Source of the DNA: Anaerolineales bacterium UBA5797
Lineage (GTDB): Bacteria > Chloroflexota > Anaerolineae > Anaerolineales > Villigracilaceae
Assembly: GCA_002418205.1 (NCBI GenBank)
Contig: DIDP01000008.1
Span: 139,499 to 203,498 of the forward strand
Reading direction: 5' to 3'
Length of the DNA: 64,000 nt
Below are positions 15,704 through 26,076 of the stretch, in pieces. The position numbers were made by a program, and so were the translations under genes. Position 1 is the first letter of the stretch; each line of letters opens with the position of its first letter. Below the pieces are notes generated by a model. It was not told the DNA's origin and ran no database searches. It saw only the letters and a list, made by a program, of their open reading frames with translations.

Positions 15704-18235
15704 ATGAAATTACCAATTTCTTGGCTGAAAGACTTTATCGACCTTGACGGTCTCTCCGTCGAAGAAATAGCCCGCAAGTTGACCCTCGCCGGATTGGAAG
15801 TGGAGGAGATCAAGTACGTCGGTTTGCCAGTGTCCGGCGCATCCGCCGAGGGCATGCACTCCAGCGAGCGGCACGAGTTCAAGACCAGCGGCATTGGCTG
15901 GGACCGCGAAAAGATCGTCGTGGCGGAGATCCGTGAGGTCAACCCGCATCCCAACGCGGACCGTTTGACCCTGCTCGATCTGTACGATGGGCAGCAATCC
16001 CAGGTTGTTCTCACCGGCGCGCCGAACATCTTCCATTTGAAGGGTACAGGCAAACTTGCCAGGCCGATCAAAGTGGCGTATGCCAAGGAAGGCTCGACCA
16101 TCTACGACGGTCACACAGACGGACTGGTTCTCACCACCCTCAAACGCGCCAAGATCCGCGGTGTTGAATCCTACTCGATGGTTTGCTCGGAAAAGGAACT
16201 GGGCATTTCTGAGGAACATGAGGGCATCATCATTCTCGATGACGATGCTCCGGTCGGCATGCCGCTTGTGGATTACATGGGCGATGCGGTTTTGGATATT
16301 TCCATTCTGCCGAACATGGCACGCAATGCGAGCGTCATCGGTGTTGCGCGTGAACTCGCTGCGTTGACGGGGCGCGAGCTTAAAAAGCCGAGCATCGAAT
16401 ACAAGACCCACGGTGAATCCGTTGAAAAACTGGCGTCCATCCAGATCACGGAGCCCGAACTCAACCCGCGCTTTGTGCTTGGGCTGATCCGCAACGTGGA
16501 GATCAAACCGAGTCCGTATAAGACCCAGCGGCGTTTGCGGCTGGCAGGCATCCGCCCCATCAACAACATTGTGGACGCGACCAATTACGCCATGCTCGAT
16601 CAGGGCGAGCCTCTCCATGCTTTTGACTACGATGTACTCAAGGAACGTGCAGGTAATAAGAACGTCAAGATCATCACCCGCGCCGCGAAAGATGGCGAAA
16701 AACTCACCACGCTCGATGACGTGGAGCGCAAACTGACCTCCGCCAATGTTTTGGTCTGCGATGAAAAGGGTCCGCTTTCGATCGCAGGTGTGATGGGTGG
16801 CGCCGAGTCTGAGGTCTCGGATGGGACGCGCAACATCCTGCTCGAAGGCGCGGCATGGAATTTCATCAACATCCGAAAAACCGCGAAACAGCATAATCTT
16901 CCGTCCGAGGCGTCGTTCCGGTTCTCGCGCGGCGTGCATCCCTCGCTGGCGGAGACCGGCGTCCGGCGCGGGTTGCAGCTTATGGCGGAATGGTCAGGTG
17001 GGGAGGTCGCGCCCGGGCTCGTGGACGCATATCCGCTCAAACCGAAGGATTCGGTGGTGGATGTCACGCCTCAGGATGTCAAACGCCTGCTTGGCATCGA
17101 TCTCACGGTTGAACAGATTTCCGAACTGCTCACGCGGCTTGAATTCAAATGCGAAATCACCAAAGACGGACTGCGCGTTACCGCTCCTTCGCATCGCCTC
17201 GATATTGGCGAGGGCGTCGTCGGTCTGGCGGATGTGCTCGAAGAAGTTGCGCGCAGTTATGGCTACGATAACATCCCCGAAACGCGCATGGCTGATGCGC
17301 TCCCGCCGCAGATCGGCAATCCGGTCCACGAGTGGGAGGAACACCTGCGCGATATTCTCGTCAGTCTTGGCTTGCAGGAGATCGTGAGTTATCGACTGAC
17401 CTCGCCCGAGCGTGAAAGCCGCGTGGCGCAATATGACGAATACGTCACGCTTGCCAACCCCATCACGCCTGACCGACGCGTCATGCGCCGCAACCTGGTT
17501 GCGTCCGTGCTGGAGGTGGTGGAACACAACGCCCGCGCCGAGTCGAATGCCTTGTTCGAGCTCGGTCCCGTCTTTGAGCCTGTTGAAAACGATTTGCCGG
17601 ACGAACCGCGCAGGCTTGTCCTTGCGATGACCGGATCAAGAGAGGCGCTGGCGTGGGATGTGAAGGACTCCCCGAACTTCGATTTCTACGACATGAAGGG
17701 GCGCGTCGAACTCCTTTTGAGCGGTCTCCGTTACACGGACGTTGTCTACGCTCCGACCGACACCGTTAATTATTTGCATCCCGGCAAAGCAGCAGAAGTG
17801 AGAGTCAATGACAAGGTTGTGGGTGTGTTCGGTGAATTGCATCCGCTGGTCAAGGACAGATATGAAGTCGAGGATGCTCCCATCCTAGTGGCGGAATTCG
17901 ATCTGGACGTTTTGCACGCGGTTTCACCGGGCTATGAGATCAAACCTGTCCCCGATGTCCCGCCCGTCCTTGAGGATATTGCCGTGATCGTGGATGAATC
18001 AGTTCCGGCATCCAGAGTGGAGGCGTTGATCCGTCAGACCGGCGGCAGGGTGCTGACAAATGTCAGGCTGTTCGATCTCTATCGCGGCGAACAGATCGGC
18101 GCGGGCAAAAAGAGCCTCGCCTACAGCCTGACGTATCAGTCTGATAAAACGATGACCGATGCCGAGGCGGCCGCGATCCGTAACAAGATCGTCAAGCGGC
18201 TGGAGCATGAGGTCAAAGCGAAGTTGAGAAGTTGA
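15704..18235 (+). CDS. pheT: phenylalanine-tRNA ligase beta subunit
   Basis: 843 residues, close to the usual ~800. It opens MKLPISWLKDFIDLDGLSVEE, the standard PheT N-terminus. An OB-fold tRNA-binding domain follows (VAEIREVNPHPNADRL, residues ~65-170), then the B3/B4 editing domain, a B5 domain, the catalytic-like core, and a C-terminal FDX-ACB anticodon-binding domain (VPPVLEDIAVIVDESVPAS). AAAGGTG lies before the ATG. It forms the alpha2-beta2 synthetase with PheS and is probably co-transcribed from the T-box through the repeat in the gap. Confidence 0.97.
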   Translation: MKLPISWLKDFIDLDGLSVEEIARKLTLAGLEVEEIKYVGLPVSGASAEGMHSSERHEFKTSGIGWDREKIVVAEIREVNPHPNADRLTLLDLYDGQQSQVVLTGAPNIFHLKGTGKLARPIKVAYAKEGSTIYDGHTDGLVLTTLKRAKIRGVESYSMVCSEKELGISEEHEGIIILDDDAPVGMPLVDYMGDAVLDISILPNMARNASVIGVARELAALTGRELKKPSIEYKTHGESVEKLASIQITEPELNPRFVLGLIRNVEIKPSPYKTQRRLRLAGIRPINNIVDATNYAMLDQGEPLHAFDYDVLKERAGNKNVKIITRAAKDGEKLTTLDDVERKLTSANVLVCDEKGPLSIAGVMGGAESEVSDGTRNILLEGAAWNFINIRKTAKQHNLPSEASFRFSRGVHPSLAETGVRRGLQLMAEWSGGEVAPGLVDAYPLKPKDSVVDVTPQDVKRLLGIDLTVEQISELLTRLEFKCEITKDGLRVTAPSHRLDIGEGVVGLADVLEEVARSYGYDNIPETRMADALPPQIGNPVHEWEEHLRDILVSLGLQEIVSYRLTSPERESRVAQYDEYVTLANPITPDRRVMRRNLVASVLEVVEHNARAESNALFELGPVFEPVENDLPDEPRRLVLAMTGSREALAWDVKDSPNFDFYDMKGRVELLLSGLRYTDVVYAPTDTVNYLHPGKAAEVRVNDKVVGVFGELHPLVKDRYEVEDAPILVAEFDLDVLHAVSPGYEIKPVPDVPPVLEDIAVIVDESVPASRVEALIRQTGGRVLTNVRLFDLYRGEQIGAGKKSLAYSLTYQSDKTMTDAEAAAIRNKIVKRLEHEVKAKLRS

Positions 18236-18241
18236 ACCGAA

Positions 18242-18274
18242 CGGGCAGGCCATGACGGTCTGCCCGTTTTTTTT
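18242..18274 (+). terminator. intrinsic terminator of the pheST operon
   Basis: CGGGCAG (18242-18248) and CTGCCCG (18260-18266) pair perfectly, the loop may extend the stem by GGCC-type pairing, and eight T follow (18267-18274). Confidence 0.85.
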
Positions 18275-18306
18275 GTGTATACTGGAAAGCAAGAAAGGAG
18301 ATGTAA

Positions 18307-18597
18307 ATGAATCGCACAACTGCCATGATCGTAACAATCGTCTCTGCGTTGGCTTGCGGCATTCCATCGTTGGTATTGATGTGTCTTGGTGTGCTGGCGC
18401 TGTTCGGGGCGCAGGTGCCGGAGGTGATGGCGCAAAACCCGGGATCGACACCTCAGGATGTCATGTTGGGGGCGGCGATGTTCCTGTGCTTTGGAGGGGT
18501 CTTGTTGGTCATTCCCATTTTGGTTGGCGTGTTCTCTTTCCGGTTGAGCAAAAAGGAAGAGGCCGACGAGATCTCATATATTCCGCCAGCTTCCTGA
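18307..18597 (+). CDS. small two-helix membrane protein
   Basis: 96 residues with two strongly hydrophobic helices, at about residues 8-36 (IVTIVSALACGIPSLVLMCLGVLALFG) and 57-80 (AAMFLCFGGVLLVIPILVGVFSF), and a charged tail. AAAGGAGATGTAA stands directly before the ATG. The pattern is that of small hypothetical membrane proteins; I do not recognise a named family. It lies between two terminators, so it is probably a single-gene transcript. Confidence 0.65.
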   Translation: MNRTTAMIVTIVSALACGIPSLVLMCLGVLALFGAQVPEVMAQNPGSTPQDVMLGAAMFLCFGGVLLVIPILVGVFSFRLSKKEEADEISYIPPAS

Positions 18598-18603
18598 AAG
18601 CAA

Positions 18604-18631
18604 AAAACGGCGGACACATATCCGCCGTTTT
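18604..18631. terminator. bidirectional terminator
   Basis: AAAACGGCGGA (18604-18614) and TCCGCCGTTTT (18621-18631) form a perfect 11-bp stem with a 6-base loop and A/T tails on both sides. It serves the small membrane protein on the plus strand and the lipoprotein operon on the minus strand. Confidence 0.85.
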
Positions 18632-18649
18632 CATTCATTGATAAACAGG

Positions 18650-19309
18650 TCATTTCACTACGATGGTCAGGCTGACCCGGCAGAATTCCTCCGACCCCGC
18701 CTTCAACGTCCAGTAGGTGGTGTAGGTGCCGGAATTCTTGGGCGCCTCCATGTCTGCGATCAAATCCACAATATCTCCGACTTTCGTATTCTTGCCTAGA
18801 TCGTAGCCTGAGACTTTGTGGAATTTATCGCCGCCATCATAGACGAAATCCACGCTGCCCTTATCCCATTCCTTTTTGCCGATATTCTTGACCCGCCACT
18901 TTGCATCAAAGTCTGTGCGCCCGTTGTAAACTGTCCCATTTGCCGGGCTGACACTGACAAGTTCGCAGGCGTAATTCTTATTGCTTGTGGACGAACCGCC
19001 TGTACTCGTATTGGTTGCCAGCACGATGGGGGTCGGGCTTTTCAATATGAAGACCACGGTGTTTGTGGCAGTGGGTTCCTCTGTCTCGGTGCTGGTTGGA
19101 GTGGGCGTGAGCGTGGCAGTGGATGTGGATGTTGGGATGGCGGCGCTCGTCTGTGTGGCTGCGGCATTCGCGGTCTGTGCAATGTAGGTATTGATCAAGC
19201 CCGGGTCGATCGTGGGGATGGAGGATGTGGAGGGCAGGGCTGGTACACATGCCAAGACGATGACCAGGGCGAGCAGCCAGATCAGGATATTCGATTTACG
19301 CGTCGACAT
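18650..19309 (-). CDS. lipoprotein with C-terminal NBR1-type Ig-like domain (1)
   Basis: 219 residues. A signal with lipobox VLAC (Cys at about residue 21) is followed by a long Thr/Ser/Pro-rich linker to about residue 110. The C-terminal ~105 residues (ACELVSVSPANGTVYNG...DAKWRVKNIGKKEWDKG) have the W...N(I/T)G...W pattern of the NBR1-type Ig-like domain, a beta-sandwich common on Chloroflexota surfaces whose partner is unknown. GAGAGGAAAA precedes the ATG. It is the last gene of a three-gene operon (aminomutase, lipoprotein, lipoprotein) and ends at the terminator at 18604-18631. Confidence 0.8.
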   Translation of the reverse strand: MSTRKSNILIWLLALVIVLACVPALPSTSSIPTIDPGLINTYIAQTANAAATQTSAAIPTSTSTATLTPTPTSTETEEPTATNTVVFILKSPTPIVLATNTSTGGSSTSNKNYACELVSVSPANGTVYNGRTDFDAKWRVKNIGKKEWDKGSVDFVYDGGDKFHKVSGYDLGKNTKVGDIVDLIADMEAPKNSGTYTTYWTLKAGSEEFCRVSLTIVVK

Positions 19310-19347
19310 GTTTTCCTCTCACAGATGATTCCGGGCGGGACAATCCG

Positions 19348-19995
19348 TTATTTTTCCACGATGATGCGCACATACGGGAAGCAGAAACCTCCCTCGATCA
19401 CCCAGACCATGACCTGATAGCCTTCGTCTGCGGGCGCGGTCGCATCCATCACCACGCTGTATTGATCTCCGGGTTTCATTTCCGGCAGTTCGATGCGGTT
19501 GATGTTTGTCATTTGGGGACCGGTCTGATACTTGAGGTCGAGCCCCTTTGCCCAGGTTTTCGTCCCGGTGTTGACAATGGTCCATTTGACATCGAAGGTA
19601 TCTTTGGGCTTGAAGTAGGTATCATCATACGGTCTTTGACCGATGATATCGCAGGCGTACTCCGGCTTGACGGTGGTACCGCCACCGCCGCCACCGCTGG
19701 AGGAGGATGTCGGCGGCACGATGACGAACGGGGTCGCGGTCGGGATGAGCGGGGTTGGGGTATCGACCGCGCCAATCTCGGTTTGAGTCGGAAGCGGCGT
19801 ATTGGAGGGTACGATCAAAGCTTGTTGTTCGGTCGCCTGTGCGTTTTGCGCGGCAACGGTCAAGGCAACGGATTCCTGGATCTGCCGTTGGATTTCCGCC
19901 GGGTCCTGGGTGGGAGCCGGGGCGGGCGCGCAGGCGGCGATCAGGAAGATGATCGCCATCATTGGGAACAGCACGCGCTTGATTGGTTGATTCAT
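19348..19995 (-). CDS. lipoprotein with C-terminal NBR1-type Ig-like domain (2)
   Basis: 215 residues. ATG 19995 is chosen because AAGGAG lies 6 bases upstream and the protein then starts with a proper lipoprotein signal (MNQPIKRVLFPMMAIIFLIAAC). A coiled-coil-like stretch (QDPAEIQRQIQESVALTVAAQ) and a Pro/Thr linker lead to a Ser/Gly run. The C-terminal domain (EYACDIIGQRP...DVKWTIVNTGTKTWAKG) is clearly homologous to that of the next gene, so the two are probably tandem duplicates. The gap to the upstream aminomutase gene is 19 bases. Confidence 0.8.
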   Translation of the reverse strand: MNQPIKRVLFPMMAIIFLIAACAPAPAPTQDPAEIQRQIQESVALTVAAQNAQATEQQALIVPSNTPLPTQTEIGAVDTPTPLIPTATPFVIVPPTSSSSGGGGGGTTVKPEYACDIIGQRPYDDTYFKPKDTFDVKWTIVNTGTKTWAKGLDLKYQTGPQMTNINRIELPEMKPGDQYSVVMDATAPADEGYQVMVWVIEGGFCFPYVRIIVEK

Positions 19996-20014
19996 AATTG
20001 TCTCCTTGGTTTGT

Positions 20015-21352
<1,338 letters not shown>

Positions 21353-21599
21353 ATTTTCCTCCGAAATTGATTATGATTTGAACAACGCTAAATCGACAAA
21401 CGATACAGGACTATTCTGCGGAGGATCGTGATCGGGCCTGAAAAATCCGGCGAACTTTAATTTCATGTTGGTATTGTAAGAGGAAACAAAAGGCAGGTCA
21501 ATGATAACTTTGGCGGGGCGGATTTTGCCCGCAAAATTGTGTTTCAATTCACAAATTGCGCCGAAAGTGGGTACAATGGAATCGAGAAAAGGAGTGCAC

Positions 21600-22463
21600 A
21601 TGGCGAACATTGCTGTTCTGACCGATTCCACCGCAAGCATTCCCGAGGAAATTCTAAAACGCTTGCACATTCGAACTGTTGCCTACTACATCCACCGCGG
21701 ACAGGAAGTCCTTCGCGACCTTGTGACCATTCAACGCGAGGAATTCCTGCGCTGGATGATGACCGCCCGTTTCGTGCCAACCACAGCCTGCCCCGGACCC
21801 AACGATTATTTCGAAGCCTATAAGGGTTTGGCAGAGGAGGGCAGGGACGCGATCGTCAGCATCCACATGACCTCCAGGGCAAGCGGCGGCTATCAAGCCG
21901 CGACCGTCGCGCAGACCATGATGAGATCCGAATATCCGGACGTCCGGATCGAAGTGGTGGATACGCAGAACGTCTCGCTTTGCCAGGGATGGATGGTGAT
22001 CGAAGCGGCGCGCGGCGCCTTGGCGGGTCTTTCCCTGGACCGGATCACTGCCACCGTTAAAAAGATGATCCCCATCACTCACATGATCCAGACCGCCGAC
22101 ACGCTCAAGTATCTGTATCTCGGCGGGCGCATTGGCAGGGCACAACATCTGGTAGGCAGTATGCTCAACATCAAACCGTTGATCGGCATGGATGACGGTG
22201 TGATCGTCCCGCTTGGGCGCACCCACAGCCGCGGACAAGCCTACCAGCAAATGGCAGACATGGTCGCCGAGACCATCGGCAGGGGCAAAGCCAAGGTTGC
22301 CTACGTCCACGCCGGGGCGCAGTGCGAAGTGGAAAAGATCAAGCAACTCGTCGAATCGAAAGTGGATGTGGTCGAATCTTTCTTCGCGGAGCTTTCCCCC
22401 GCGCTGGCAGTCCACACCGGACCCGGCACCGCTGGGTTGTGTTACTACCCGGTGGAAGTGTAA
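21600..22463 (+). CDS. DegV family fatty-acid-binding protein
   Basis: 287 residues. The start is ATG 21600, preceded by AAAAGGAG at 6-7 bases; the in-frame start at 21501 adds a non-homologous tail. The protein starts ANIAVLTDSTASIPEE, the DegV signature (TDS/T), and has VSIHMTSRASGGYQAA and TLKYLYLGGRIGRAQHLVG, the other two conserved blocks. DegV/FakB proteins bind a fatty acid for phosphorylation by FakA; no fakA is seen here. Cytoplasmic. Confidence 0.92.
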   Translation: MANIAVLTDSTASIPEEILKRLHIRTVAYYIHRGQEVLRDLVTIQREEFLRWMMTARFVPTTACPGPNDYFEAYKGLAEEGRDAIVSIHMTSRASGGYQAATVAQTMMRSEYPDVRIEVVDTQNVSLCQGWMVIEAARGALAGLSLDRITATVKKMIPITHMIQTADTLKYLYLGGRIGRAQHLVGSMLNIKPLIGMDDGVIVPLGRTHSRGQAYQQMADMVAETIGRGKAKVAYVHAGAQCEVEKIKQLVESKVDVVESFFAELSPALAVHTGPGTAGLCYYPVEV

Positions 22464-22753
22464 GCGTCTACTTTGCCACGGATCTCCCGGATTGGGTCCT
22501 GGTCAGGATCATCCTGGACAATTTTGAACCGCCGAGACTCGGCAACACAGAGAAAATCAAAGAAAAACTCTGTGTCTCAGTGTCTCCGTGGTAAAGAGCT
22601 CATGTTCAGCAAACAATTGACCAGAACAGGATCTCACAGATTCGCCATAAAAATTTGAATTTGTGGGATCAGTGGTTAAAAGATTCTGGGGAAATGGAAC
22701 CACCAACACATTACCGGTGTATAACTAACAAATGAACTCCCCGGAGAGACTCG
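22464..22753. repeat. intergenic region with repeat-like inverted sequences
   Basis: Contains CACAGAG (22546-22552) and CTCTGTG (22568-22574), a perfect 7-bp inverted repeat in wording (CTCTGTGTCTCAGTGTCTCCGTGG) that resembles dispersed repeats seen in many bacterial genomes. A second inverted pair, CAGGAT/ATCCTG, lies near 22505. No gene is apparent. The last part should hold the promoter of the ECF sigma gene. Confidence 0.4.
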
Positions 22754-23314
22754 TTGGATGAATCCCAATTGATCCAACGCGCCGCAAACGGCGATACGAC
22801 AGCCTGGGAACCGTTGGTGGTCGCGCATCAGGAGGCGATATTCCGCTTCGCATACCTCCTGCTCGGCGATCCGGACGACGCGGAGGATATCGCCCAGGAA
22901 ACATTTTTGCGCGCCTGGGATCACCTCAAACGCTTCGATACGGCGCGTCCCCTCCGCCCGTGGTTGCTGACCATTACATCCAATCTGGCGAGCAACCGCC
23001 GCCGTTCCATCGGCAGATACATTTCAGCTCTCACGCGTGCCTTCCGTGACGATCCCGTGCCACCCAACATTGAAGAAAAAAGTCTGCAGCGCATCGAAGC
23101 CGATCATCTTTGGAAGGCGGTAAAGCAGCTGACCTTCACCGACCAGCAGATCGTGTATCTGCGTTACTTCCTTGACCTGTCCGTTACCGAAACAGCGGAT
23201 GTTTTGCGCGTTGCCGAAGGCACGGTCAAGTCGCGCTTGAGCCGCGCCCTCGATAAACTGCGGAACATCATTCAACAGGATTTTCCTGTCCTGACCGAAG
23301 GACGTGAACCATGA
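22754..23314 (+). CDS. ECF-type RNA polymerase sigma factor (1)
   Basis: 186 residues. Region 2 is clear (FRFAYLLLGDPDDAEDIAQETFLRAWDHLKRFD), with the DxxDxxQ/E...W pattern of sigma-70 ECF factors. Region 4 (LRYFLDLSVTETADVLRVAEGTVKSRLSRALDKLR) is a typical helix-turn-helix. The start appears to be TTG 22754 with GGAGAG about 5 bases upstream; an out-of-frame ATG lies 4 bases further on. It overlaps by 4 bases (ATGA) with the next gene, which has one membrane segment and probably acts as its anti-sigma factor. Confidence 0.9.
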   Translation: MDESQLIQRAANGDTTAWEPLVVAHQEAIFRFAYLLLGDPDDAEDIAQETFLRAWDHLKRFDTARPLRPWLLTITSNLASNRRRSIGRYISALTRAFRDDPVPPNIEEKSLQRIEADHLWKAVKQLTFTDQQIVYLRYFLDLSVTETADVLRVAEGTVKSRLSRALDKLRNIIQQDFPVLTEGREP

Positions 23315-24114
23315 CCGATATGGAATTCGAGAAGCAGATCCGTATCCTTGCCAATGGGATGGAATATCCCCGCACTCCCAATATCGCGGGAGATGTGACA
23401 AGGCGTCTTCGCTCCTCAATCCGTCCACGCTTCATCTCCCGGAAACTGGCCTGGTCGCTGACCATCATCCTGGTCCTCTTCTCGAGCCTGATGCTCATCC
23501 CGCCCGCCCGCGCCGCGATCCTCGAATTCATCCAGATCGGGATCGTCCGCATCTTCCCGCAGCCCGCAACGCCGACGATTGAAGCGGTCACCACCGCTAC
23601 ACCTCAAAGCATTCCAACTCCAGCCTCCGCGCCTGGATCCGATTCACAATTGCTTTTCCCATTCCTCGATAACATCGCGGGCGAGACCAAACTTGCCAAC
23701 GCCCAACTGGCCGCCCCGTACCCGATCCTGCTTCCAACCTATCCGCCGGAATTGGGTCAACCGAATCATGTCTATATCCAGGATGCGAACGGTGTCATGA
23801 CGATCCTGGTTTGGGTGGACCCTCAACAACCCGAACTCGTGACCATGAGCCTGCACTTCATCCCAACGAACAGTTGGGCGATCAACAAAATGGGACCGGT
23901 CGTGATTCGGGAAACGCAGGTGAGCGGTCAGCGCGCGATCTGGGCGGTGGGACCCTATCCAATGGCCATGAGGGATGGCAATATCGAAATCACGCGTCTG
24001 ATCGACGGTCACGTGCTGATCTGGGCGGATGGGAATATCACCTATCGTCTTGAAACCGGTTTGAGCTTGGAAGAGGCGGTTAAGGTCGCCGAATCGCTCC
24101 AGCCCATCCCATAG
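23311..24114 (+). CDS. membrane protein, probable anti-sigma factor with DUF4367-like domain
   Basis: 267 residues starting 4 bases inside the sigma-factor gene. Residues 1-45 would be cytoplasmic, a single helix follows (LAWSLTIILVLFSSLMLIPPARAAI), and the rest (~200 residues) is outside. The outside part ends ITYRLETGLSLEEAVKVAESLQ, the usual end of DUF4367-type domains (Y-x-L...S-x-E-E...A-E-S-L). Overlap with an ECF gene and one-helix topology suggest it holds the sigma factor at the membrane. No zinc-binding HxxxCxxC anti-sigma motif is seen, so this is by context. Confidence 0.7.
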   Translation: MTDMEFEKQIRILANGMEYPRTPNIAGDVTRRLRSSIRPRFISRKLAWSLTIILVLFSSLMLIPPARAAILEFIQIGIVRIFPQPATPTIEAVTTATPQSIPTPASAPGSDSQLLFPFLDNIAGETKLANAQLAAPYPILLPTYPPELGQPNHVYIQDANGVMTILVWVDPQQPELVTMSLHFIPTNSWAINKMGPVVIRETQVSGQRAIWAVGPYPMAMRDGNIEITRLIDGHVLIWADGNITYRLETGLSLEEAVKVAESLQPIP

Positions 24115-24180
24115 TCCTGGAACCGAATCTCCACAGGCGGTGTATGGATATTGAAATTCCATTCGCCAAAGGAGGTACGA

Positions 24181-24774
24181 ATGTTTCTCCGGATTCGCAA
24201 TGCGTTCGGTTTGAGTTTGTTGTTAAGTCTGGTCACTTCCGTCGCGGTCTTTGCCAAGGGAGGTTTCTCGTTCATCACGGTCAGCGGACCGCAACTGAAG
24301 GAGGCAGTCCGTGTTACTGACCCCGGGTTGACAACCGATTTCTTCGCTTTCGCCAACTTCTACGAGGACAGGATCAAAGAACCGTCAAATCCCGGCGAAG
24401 CCTACGAGATCATGCGCTTTTACATCGATGACAAACGTGAGATCGCCTTCGACCGTTTGCTGTACTATCCCGAAACCGGTTTTGTATTCTATGACGGCAT
24501 CATCAACGGCGAATCTGAATATGACGACAAATGGTATACAGCCAATTCGAAGATAAAGCCATTGTTTGAAGCCGCGCTTGCCGCGGAAATCCAATCGATC
24601 ATGCCGGCGGAAAAGAATCAACCTGTTCTATCGGCGTCTCAACCCGGGAACACAGATACCCAATTCCAGCCTGCTGGCACTTTTACCCAATATTTGCCCA
24701 TCCCTTTGATCGCGCTCACGATAGCGTTGGCGGTCCTGATTTTCTTATGGCGGCGCAGGCTTTCCACATCATGA
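24181..24774 (+). CDS. exported single-pass membrane protein of unknown function
   Basis: 197 residues. ATG 24181 has AAAGGAGG 5-6 bases upstream; the in-frame start at 24151 does not. It has an N-terminal signal-like helix (SLLLSLVTSVAVFAKG) and a C-terminal membrane helix (YLPIPLIALTIALAVLIFLWRRR) with a basic end, i.e. type I topology, with about 140 residues outside. I do not recognise the outside domain. It lies 66 bases after the ECF/anti-sigma pair and may be in its regulon. A terminator follows at 24796. Confidence 0.65.
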   Translation: MFLRIRNAFGLSLLLSLVTSVAVFAKGGFSFITVSGPQLKEAVRVTDPGLTTDFFAFANFYEDRIKEPSNPGEAYEIMRFYIDDKREIAFDRLLYYPETGFVFYDGIINGESEYDDKWYTANSKIKPLFEAALAAEIQSIMPAEKNQPVLSASQPGNTDTQFQPAGTFTQYLPIPLIALTIALAVLIFLWRRRLSTS

Positions 24775-24795
24775 ATTTCTTTGCGACCATCTTGC

Positions 24796-24826
24796 ACGGA
24801 CAGTGATTGATTCACTGTCCGTTTTT
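24796..24826 (+). terminator. intrinsic terminator
   Basis: ACGGACAGTGA (24796-24806) and TCACTGTCCGT (24812-24822) form a perfect 11-bp stem with a 5-base loop, followed by TTTTT. Confidence 0.9.
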
Positions 24827-24861
24827 GTTTAACGATACAATCGTGAAAAAACGGAGGACAC

Positions 24862-25767
24862 ATGACCGACCCCGCTTCAACTCATGGACTTTGGGCTGAT
24901 CTGTATCGCCCAAACATTTCCCTCTCCGACGCCGATTTTTCCGTGATCGGCGTTCCCTATGATGGATCTGCCTCCTCGCGGAAAGGCGCCGCGCTCGGTC
25001 CCGAACGGATCCGTTTCTGGTCCACGCATCTGACACCGTTCAGCGAGGATCGGACGAGGCTCAGGAACATGCGCATTGCGGACCTGGGCGACATCCCGGT
25101 TGAGAGTCAGGAATCAAGCTTTGACCTGATCCGGCAAAGGATTGCGGCACTGCCCAATATACCGATCATCCTCGGCGGCGATCATTCGATCAGCATCCCG
25201 GTTCTGCAGGCGCAGCGCGAGCGTTTTAAAGGACAGCGCCTCGGCTTGTTATGGGTGGATGCGCATCCCGATCTCTGTGATGTGTTCACGGATTCCAAAC
25301 TCTCACATGCCTGCGTATTGCGTCGCGCGCTTGATGCAGGATACGACCCCGGTGAGGTCTGCCTGGTGGGGCTGCGTTCGTGGGAGGACCAGGAGATCGA
25401 CCTGATCGAGAACGGCGGACTCAATGTTTACACCGCGGCTGAGGTTGAAGAACGGGGGATGCATCGCATTGCCTCGGTTGTCCGCAGTAAGTTGAGCGAT
25501 TGTGACGCCGTCCATATTTCACTGGACATCGACTGCCTCGACCCTGCCTTTGCACCAGGCACGGGCATACCTGATGCTGGCGGCTTGACCACCCGTGAAG
25601 TGATCGTGCTCCTCAAGGAATTGCAGGGATTGCCGCTCGTCGGTTTGGATCTGGTCGAGGTGGCGCCGCCGCTCGATCCCTCCGAGGCAACGGTCTTTGC
25701 GGCGCTGAAGATCATCATGGAATATATTGCGGTCATTGCGCGCGAGAAACAAAAGCAAGGAGGTTAA
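24862..25767 (+). CDS. ureohydrolase (agmatinase/arginase/formiminoglutamase family)
   Basis: 301 residues. The dinuclear manganese motifs are complete: GGDHSIS (residues ~109-115), WVDAHPDLCD and SLDIDCLDPAFAPGTGIPDAGG. The N-terminal IGVPYDGSASSRKGAALGPERIR is the family's usual opening. It hydrolyses a guanidino or amidino compound; arginase, agmatinase and formiminoglutamase cannot be told apart safely here. CGGAGGACAC lies before the ATG. The next gene, a GNAT protein, starts 4 bases after the stop. Confidence 0.9.
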   Translation: MTDPASTHGLWADLYRPNISLSDADFSVIGVPYDGSASSRKGAALGPERIRFWSTHLTPFSEDRTRLRNMRIADLGDIPVESQESSFDLIRQRIAALPNIPIILGGDHSISIPVLQAQRERFKGQRLGLLWVDAHPDLCDVFTDSKLSHACVLRRALDAGYDPGEVCLVGLRSWEDQEIDLIENGGLNVYTAAEVEERGMHRIASVVRSKLSDCDAVHISLDIDCLDPAFAPGTGIPDAGGLTTREVIVLLKELQGLPLVGLDLVEVAPPLDPSEATVFAALKIIMEYIAVIAREKQKQGG

Positions 25768-25770
25768 TAC

Positions 25771-26076
25771 ATGGAAGTCAATTTGGATGAACTCGACGTA
25801 AAACAAAATCCGGACGAAAATCGTTTTGAAGCATGGATCGACAACAAACTCTCGAAACTGGATTACATTCAGGATGACAGGAACTTTGTGATCACTCATG
25901 TGGGGGTACATCCCGCTTTCAGGGGGCAGGGAGTGGCGGGGAAGATCACGCAGGTGGGGATCGAGTACGCCAAAAGGAACTCGCTGCGGGTTGTGCCCAT
26001 GTGCTCCTATGCCGCGGCATATATCCGCAGGCATCCGGAATATGCGGAATTGACCAAACAACGCGCGGACGAATGA
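25771..26076 (+). CDS. small GNAT-type acetyltransferase (YjdJ-like)
   Basis: 101 residues. ITHVGVHPAFRGQGVAGKITQVGIEYAK is the acetyl-CoA-binding block of the short GNAT subfamily (PF14542, YjdJ/NATD1-type), and VVPMCSYAAAYIRRHPEY is its typical end. AAGGAGG lies before the ATG. It is coupled to the ureohydrolase (gap 3 bases) and overlaps the next GNAT gene by 4 bases (ATGA). Confidence 0.88.
   Translation: MEVNLDELDVKQNPDENRFEAWIDNKLSKLDYIQDDRNFVITHVGVHPAFRGQGVAGKITQVGIEYAKRNSLRVVPMCSYAAAYIRRHPEYAELTKQRADE

Noticed and set aside
15710..16939. A 409-codon open frame antisense to pheT
   Set aside because: pheT is unmistakable on the other strand; the antisense protein has no known motifs.
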